From Rhizobium mesosinicum (GTDB lineage: Bacteria > Pseudomonadota > Alphaproteobacteria > Rhizobiales > Rhizobiaceae), in the NCBI RefSeq assembly GCF_019511345.1, contig NZ_JAEUAK010000004.1:620001-684000 (forward strand): a DNA stretch of 64,000 nt, written 5' to 3'. Both the position numbers and the translations under genes were made by a program. The notes beneath the pieces were generated by a model that saw only the letters and a list, made by a program, of their open reading frames with translations, ran no database searches and was not told where the DNA came from. Within the stretch, counting starts at the first letter, position 1; each line of letters opens with the position of its first letter. This document shows positions 60,183-64,000 of this stretch, piece after piece.

Positions 60183-60854
60183 ATGATGTTCAAGTCTGAA
60201 AAGAAAATGCGGGCAGCACTGTCCGTTATGGCAGTGATCTTCGGCGCTTCGGCTCCGGTTTCGTCCTTCGCACAGGATGCAGCCGCCCAGGCTCCGGCAG
60301 CGTCGGCTGACGCGCCCGCACAGGCCGCAGGTGCACCGCGCCTCGGCTGGTACAAGACCTGCAGCAAGCAGGAAGACAACGACATCTGCGTTGTTCAGAA
60401 CCTGGTTCTCGCCAATGGCGGCCAGCTGGTGACGGCTGTTGGTCTCATCTCGGTTTCCGGCAAGATCAACCGCAAAATCCTTCAGGTTTCTGTTCCGGCC
60501 GCACGCCTGATCCCGCCGGGCATCGCTATGCAGATTGACGGCGGCAAGGCTCAGAAGCTCGACTACGCCGTCTGCCTGCCGGACAAGTGCACGGCTGAGA
60601 TCCCGCTGACGGACGCCATGGTCACAAGCCTCAAGAAGGGCACGGACGTGGTCTTCACCTCGATCAACTTCCGCCGCGCTCCGAACCCGATCAAGGTTTC
60701 GCTCGAAGGTTTCACCGGCGCTTATGACGGCGAACCGGTTTCCGAATCGAAGCTCGCCGAAAGCCAGCGCAGCCTGCAGGACAGCATGCAGAAGAAGGCC
60801 GAAGAAGCCCGCAAGAAGCTGGAAGACGCCCAGAAGGCGGCAAAGGCCCAGTAA
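60183..60854 (+). CDS. Invasion-associated locus B (IalB) family protein
   Basis: 223 residues. Signal peptide to about Ala30 (APVSSFAQ), an Ala/Pro-rich segment (31-51), then the IalB domain: GWYKTCSKQEDNDICVVQ with Cys60 and Cys69 and DYAVCLPDKCTAEIP with Cys131 and Cys136, likely two disulfides. The C-terminal ~30 residues are a charged helix (ESQRSLQDSMQKKAEEARKK). IalB helps Bartonella enter erythrocytes; rhizobial homologues are periplasmic proteins of unclear role. A start at Met2 (60186) is equally possible. Confidence 0.9.
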   Translation: MMFKSEKKMRAALSVMAVIFGASAPVSSFAQDAAAQAPAASADAPAQAAGAPRLGWYKTCSKQEDNDICVVQNLVLANGGQLVTAVGLISVSGKINRKILQVSVPAARLIPPGIAMQIDGGKAQKLDYAVCLPDKCTAEIPLTDAMVTSLKKGTDVVFTSINFRRAPNPIKVSLEGFTGAYDGEPVSESKLAESQRSLQDSMQKKAEEARKKLEDAQKAAKAQ

Positions 60855-60876
60855 TCGGGCCTTTCATGAATTGACG

Positions 60877-60905
60877 AAAAACCCGGCTTCAGGCCGGGTT
60901 TTTTT
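60877..60905 (+). terminator. Intrinsic terminator after the IalB-family gene
   Basis: 11-bp stem AAAAACCCGGC (60877-60887) / GCCGGGTTTTT (60893-60903), 5-nt loop, T-tract to 60905. Textbook form. Confidence 0.93.
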
Positions 60906-60910
60906 GTCGC

Positions 60911-60957
60911 TAAAGCATGTCGCGCGAAAGTGTGCAGCGTTTTTGCGATAACATGTG
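60911..60957. repeat. Dispersed palindromic repeat, copy B
   Basis: Begins TAAAGCATGTCGCGC like copy A (34946-34996) and continues with GTTTTTGCGATAACATGT; it aligns with copy A over its length with small gaps. Located between the IalB-family terminator and the hspQ terminator. Confidence 0.7.
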
Positions 60958-60990
60958 AGAAAAGAAAGGGCCCCGACATGCGGGGCCTTT
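60957..60990 (-). terminator. Intrinsic terminator of hspQ
   Basis: On the minus strand AAAGGCCCCG (60990-60981), 5-nt loop, CGGGGCCCTTT (60975-60965) with a one-base bulge, then CTTTTCTC. It follows the hspQ stop by 23 nt. Confidence 0.8.
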
Positions 60991-61013
60991 CCATGCCGGT
61001 TATGTGATCCGAC

Positions 61014-61343
61014 TTAATGGGCGAAGCTCATCTTGGGTTTGAACTGGCCTGTCGGGCTGCGGTCGAAGATCTGCTCGACCTGCGGATTGCGAAGCGGCAT
61101 ATCGCTTTCGTCGCTTATCAGGTTCTGCTCGGAGACGTAGGCGACATATTCGCTATCGTCGTTTTCGGCAAGCAGATGGTAAAACGGCTGGTCTTTGCTG
61201 GGGCGGACTTCCGCGGGAATGGAATTCCACCATTCTTCCGTATTCGCGAACTCCGGATCAACGTCGAAGATGACACCGCGAAACGGAAAAACCTTGTGCC
61301 GGACCACTTCGCCTATACTGAACTTTGCAACTCTTTCTTTCAT
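61014..61343 (-). CDS. hspQ: Heat shock protein HspQ
   Basis: 109 residues from ATG at 61343, with GGAAG 7 nt upstream (the frame is open to 61394 but without a ribosome site). HspQ/YccV-like: AKFSIGEVVRHKVFPFRGVIFDVDPEF, QPFYHLLAENDD and YVSEQNLISDES. E. coli HspQ binds hemimethylated DNA and acts as a specificity factor for Lon. Encoded next to glnA in the same direction but separated by glnA's terminator. Confidence 0.92.
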   Translation of the reverse strand: MKERVAKFSIGEVVRHKVFPFRGVIFDVDPEFANTEEWWNSIPAEVRPSKDQPFYHLLAENDDSEYVAYVSEQNLISDESDMPLRNPQVEQIFDRSPTGQFKPKMSFAH

Positions 61344-61460
61344 GGTACGACTTCCTTTCTCACCCAATTTGGTGATCGGCCCCCCGCAAATCAAGATTTT
61401 CGCAGGATTTCGTCACATGACTGTCATCTCTGCCCATCGGCCCTTATGGCCTCAGGATCG

Positions 61461-61487
61461 AAAAAAGCCCCGGCGAACCAGGGCTTT
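61461..61487 (-). terminator. Intrinsic terminator of glnA
   Basis: On the minus strand AAAGCCC (61487-61481) / GGGCTTT (61470-61464) plus an inner GG/CC pair, followed by TTTTTT (61466-61461). It starts 12 nt after the glnA stop. Confidence 0.88.
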
Positions 61488-61498
61488 CAACTCTTGCC

Positions 61499-62908
61499 TT
61501 ATGCCGAGTAGTACATGTCGTATTCGACCGGATGCGGCGTCATTTCGAAGCGCATCACTTCGGCCATCTTCAGTTCGATAAACGCATCGATCTGATCGTC
61601 ATCGAAGACGCCGCCTGCCGTCAGGAACTTACGGTCCTTGTCGAGGCTTTCGAGCGCTTCGCGCAGAGAGCCGCAGACGGTCGGGATCTTCTTCAGTTCC
61701 TTCGGCGGCAGGTCGTAGAGATCCTTGTCCATGGCCTTGCCGGGATGAATCTTGTTCTTGATGCCGTCGAGGCCGGCCATCAGCATGGCGGCAAAGGCGA
61801 GATAGGGGTTTGCGGTCGGATCCGGGAAGCGGACTTCGACGCGCTTTGCCTTCGGGTTCGAGCCGAACGGAATGCGGCAGGAAGCCGAGCGATTGCGGGC
61901 GGAATAGGCGAGCAGCACGGGAGCTTCATAACCCGGGACGAGACGCTTGTAGGAGTTCGTCGACGGATTGGTGAAAGCGTTGATCGCCTTGGCGTGCTTG
62001 ATGATGCCGCCGATATAGTAGAGGCAGGTTTCGGAAAGGCCTGCATATTCGTCGCCGGCGAAGGTCGGCTTGCCGCCCTTCCAGATCGACTGGTGCACGT
62101 GCATGCCCGAGCCGTTGTCGCCGAAGATCGGCTTCGGCATGAAGGTCGCCGTCTTGCCATAGGCGTTGGCGACCTGATGAACGACGTACTTGTAGATCTG
62201 CATCTTGTCGGCGTTGCGAACGAGCGTGTCGAACTTGATGCCGAGCTCATGCTGGGCAGCAGCCACTTCGTGGTGGTGCTTTTCGACGACGACGCCCATT
62301 TCCGAGAGAACCGTCAGCATTTCCGAACGCATATCCTGAGCGCTGTCGACAGGCGGAACCGGGAAATAGCCGCCCTTGACGCGCGGACGGTGACCAAGGT
62401 TGCCGGTCTCATAGTCGGTGTCGTCGTTCGACGGCAGTTCGGTCGAGTCAAGCTTGAAGCCGGTATTGTACGGATCGGCCTTGTACTTAACGTCGTCGAA
62501 GACGAAGAATTCGGCTTCCGGGCCGACGAAGATTGTGTCGCCGATGCCGGATGCTTTCAGATAGGCTTCGGCCTTTTTGGCGGTGCCGCGCGGATCGCGG
62601 TTATAGGCTTCACCGGAAACCGGATCGAGGATGTCGCAGACGATGACCATGGTCGACTGAGCGAAGAACGGGTCCATATGCACCGTTTCGGTGTCGGGCA
62701 TCAGCACCATGTCGGACTCGTTGATCGCCTTCCAGCCGCCGATCGAGGAACCGTCGAACATGACGCCGTCGGCAAACATGTCTTCATCGACGCAGGATAC
62801 GTCCATCGTTACGTGCTGCAGCTTGCCCTTGGGATCGGTGAAGCGCAGGTCGACGAACTTGACGTCGTTTTCCTTGATCTGCTTCAGGATTTCGCTTGCA
62901 CTCGCCAT
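61499..62908 (-). CDS. glnA: Glutamine synthetase type I
   Basis: 469 residues. Makes glutamine from glutamate, ammonia and ATP; the central nitrogen-assimilation enzyme. Visible: [33 protein letters not shown] metal ligands, [16 protein letters not shown] loop ([15 protein letters not shown]), [13 protein letters not shown] and the adenylylation site Tyr398 (KDLYDLPP). Downstream of glnB by 79 nt, read from the same sigma-54 promoter. Rhizobia usually also have GSII and GSIII elsewhere. Confidence 0.98.
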   Translation of the reverse strand: MASASEILKQIKENDVKFVDLRFTDPKGKLQHVTMDVSCVDEDMFADGVMFDGSSIGGWKAINESDMVLMPDTETVHMDPFFAQSTMVIVCDILDPVSGEAYNRDPRGTAKKAEAYLKASGIGDTIFVGPEAEFFVFDDVKYKADPYNTGFKLDSTELPSNDDTDYETGNLGHRPRVKGGYFPVPPVDSAQDMRSEMLTVLSEMGVVVEKHHHEVAAAQHELGIKFDTLVRNADKMQIYKYVVHQVANAYGKTATFMPKPIFGDNGSGMHVHQSIWKGGKPTFAGDEYAGLSETCLYYIGGIIKHAKAINAFTNPSTNSYKRLVPGYEAPVLLAYSARNRSASCRIPFGSNPKAKRVEVRFPDPTANPYLAFAAMLMAGLDGIKNKIHPGKAMDKDLYDLPPKELKKIPTVCGSLREALESLDKDRKFLTAGGVFDDDQIDAFIELKMAEVMRFEMTPHPVEYDMYYSA

Positions 62909-62964
62909 AAGATGCTTCCTCTATTTTGTGATGACGTTAGGTTATGTACGATGAGGATGGGTGA

Positions 62965-62984
62965 GCTTCGCCGAAAGGCAAAGC
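62965..62984 (-). repeat. Hairpin between glnB and glnA
   Basis: Minus strand GCTTTGCC (62984-62977) / GGCGAAGC (62972-62965) with a TTTC loop and one G-T pair, starting 3 nt after the glnB stop. No T-tract, so probably an mRNA-processing or stability element rather than a terminator. Confidence 0.55.
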
Positions 62985-62987
62985 CGG

Positions 62988-63467
<480 letters not shown>

Positions 63468-63670
63468 TCAGTGTCGTTTTGATGAAAGATGAGGTTAACT
63501 CCAGGGCGCTTTGATCAAAAATGACGCGAAAATTGAAAAAAGCCCGGGAGTCGTAATTTCCTTCGGTTCATGGCGGATGGTTTAGAAAATAGGCAAATGC
63601 ATAATATTTGCTCTTTCATTTTGCTGATGATGCGGTTGTTTTTTAGGCGCTTTTTGAATTGAATAGGGGC

Positions 63671-64000
63671 ATGAGCAAACGCCTCGCCGATTTTCTTCTG
63701 ACACCTGCAGAAATGGCTGCCGCCGATTCGGCTGCAGCCGAATCCGGAATCAATTCCTATCGTCTCATGGAAAAAGCAGGTGCCGCGGTCGCCGCTGCGG
63801 CATTGCGTCTTTATCCCGGCGCACGACGTTTCGTAGTGTTCTGCGGCCCCGGCAACAATGGCGGTGACGGTTATATCGTTGCCCGACTCCTGCAGGAGAG
63901 TGGCGGACAGGTGGATATCTTCCACCTTGGCAACCCGGAAAAGCTGAAGGGCGATGCGGCCCGCGCCAGGGCGGCCTTTGTGCTGAAGGGGCAGGATATC
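63671..64000 (+). CDS. NAD(P)H-hydrate epimerase / dehydratase (3' truncated)
   Basis: 110 codons from ATG 63671 to the window edge. The N-terminal YjeF epimerase domain is recognisable: LLTPAEMAAADSAAAESG, LMEKAGAAVAAAAL and the phosphate-binding FCGPGNNGGDGYIVARLL. This repairs damaged NAD(P)HX. Most bacterial versions continue into an ADP-dependent dehydratase domain, which would lie outside the window. Divergent from glnB. Confidence 0.92.
   Translation, partial: MSKRLADFLLTPAEMAAADSAAAESGINSYRLMEKAGAAVAAAALRLYPGARRFVVFCGPGNNGGDGYIVARLLQESGGQVDIFHLGNPEKLKGDAARARAAFVLKGQDI

Overview
The window is a contiguous piece of a rhizobial chromosome (Alphaproteobacteria, Rhizobiales; most like the Rhizobium etli/leguminosarum group). 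Support comes from the high GC content, an E1-beta pyruvate dehydrogenase subunit with its own lipoyl domain, a fused IspDF, the nifR3(dusB)-ntrB-ntrC-ntrY-ntrX-hfq-hflX order, a phosphatidylcholine synthase (Pcs), an IalB-family protein, HspQ and a sigma-54-driven glnB-glnA pair. The assignment rests on gene content and family knowledge; no database search was possible. I annotate 61 protein genes (the first and last cut by the window edges), one tRNA-Lys, and a set of promoters, terminators and repeats.

Layout. 1-8.2 kb: pyruvate dehydrogenase E1-beta (partial), E2 and E3, with a GDSL hydrolase and a GNAT acetyltransferase embedded between E2 and E3; two GlsB/YeaQ-type small membrane proteins; lipoyl synthase LipA; a small P-loop NTPase; a RatA/COQ10-type START protein. 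8.2-10.3 kb (minus): a small exported protein, CinA-type amidohydrolase and IspDF. 10.5-20.6 kb: nitrogen regulation block dusB-ntrB-ntrC, ntrY-ntrX, a D-amino-acid aminotransferase, hfq, hflX. 20.6-22 kb (minus): MazG and a zinc nucleoside deaminase. 22.3-27.5 kb: siroheme synthase, DUF2849, sulfite/nitrite reductase, DUF934, and a UbiH-type monooxygenase. 27.5-29.4 kb: CcdA (minus), a tiny lipoprotein, a small acidic protein, tRNA-Lys(TTT). 30-33.2 kb: a MacA/MacB-type exporter with the MacB halves split into two genes. 33.3-36.8 kb: a GntR/FCD regulator with two palindromic operator candidates, ferredoxin-NADP reductase, Pcs, a quinone oxidoreductase. 36.9-41.5 kb: a BMP-family (nucleoside-type) ABC importer. 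41.7-47.1 kb: a YtfQRT-YjfF-type (galactofuranose-like) sugar importer with a FadR-type regulator overlapping its last gene. 47.1-53.4 kb: glmU, glmS, a DUF502 membrane protein, recG (minus). 53.4-60 kb: sdhE, mfd, a FrnE-like DsbA protein, a 600-residue peptide-type binding protein. 60-64 kb: an IalB-family protein, hspQ, glnA, glnB, and the start of an NAD(P)HX repair gene.

How it fits together. LipA makes the cofactor used by the adjacent PDH E1-beta/E2 subunits. NtrBC (11-14 kb) is the expected activator of the sigma-54 promoter seen upstream of glnB at 63.4 kb, so sensor, regulator, PII and glutamine synthetase all lie in this one window. CysG makes the siroheme used by the sulfite reductase two genes later. 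GlmS and GlmU supply UDP-GlcNAc.

I found no phage, insertion sequence, CRISPR array, toxin-antitoxin pair or clearly novel multi-gene system; this is core chromosome. The most unusual signals are in non-coding DNA (an inverted-repeat array at 28.5 kb, stem-loops between ntrC and ntrY, paired operators at 33.2 kb, a dispersed palindromic repeat), the missing sigma-54 contact loop in NtrX, and a possible non-AUG start upstream of hflX.
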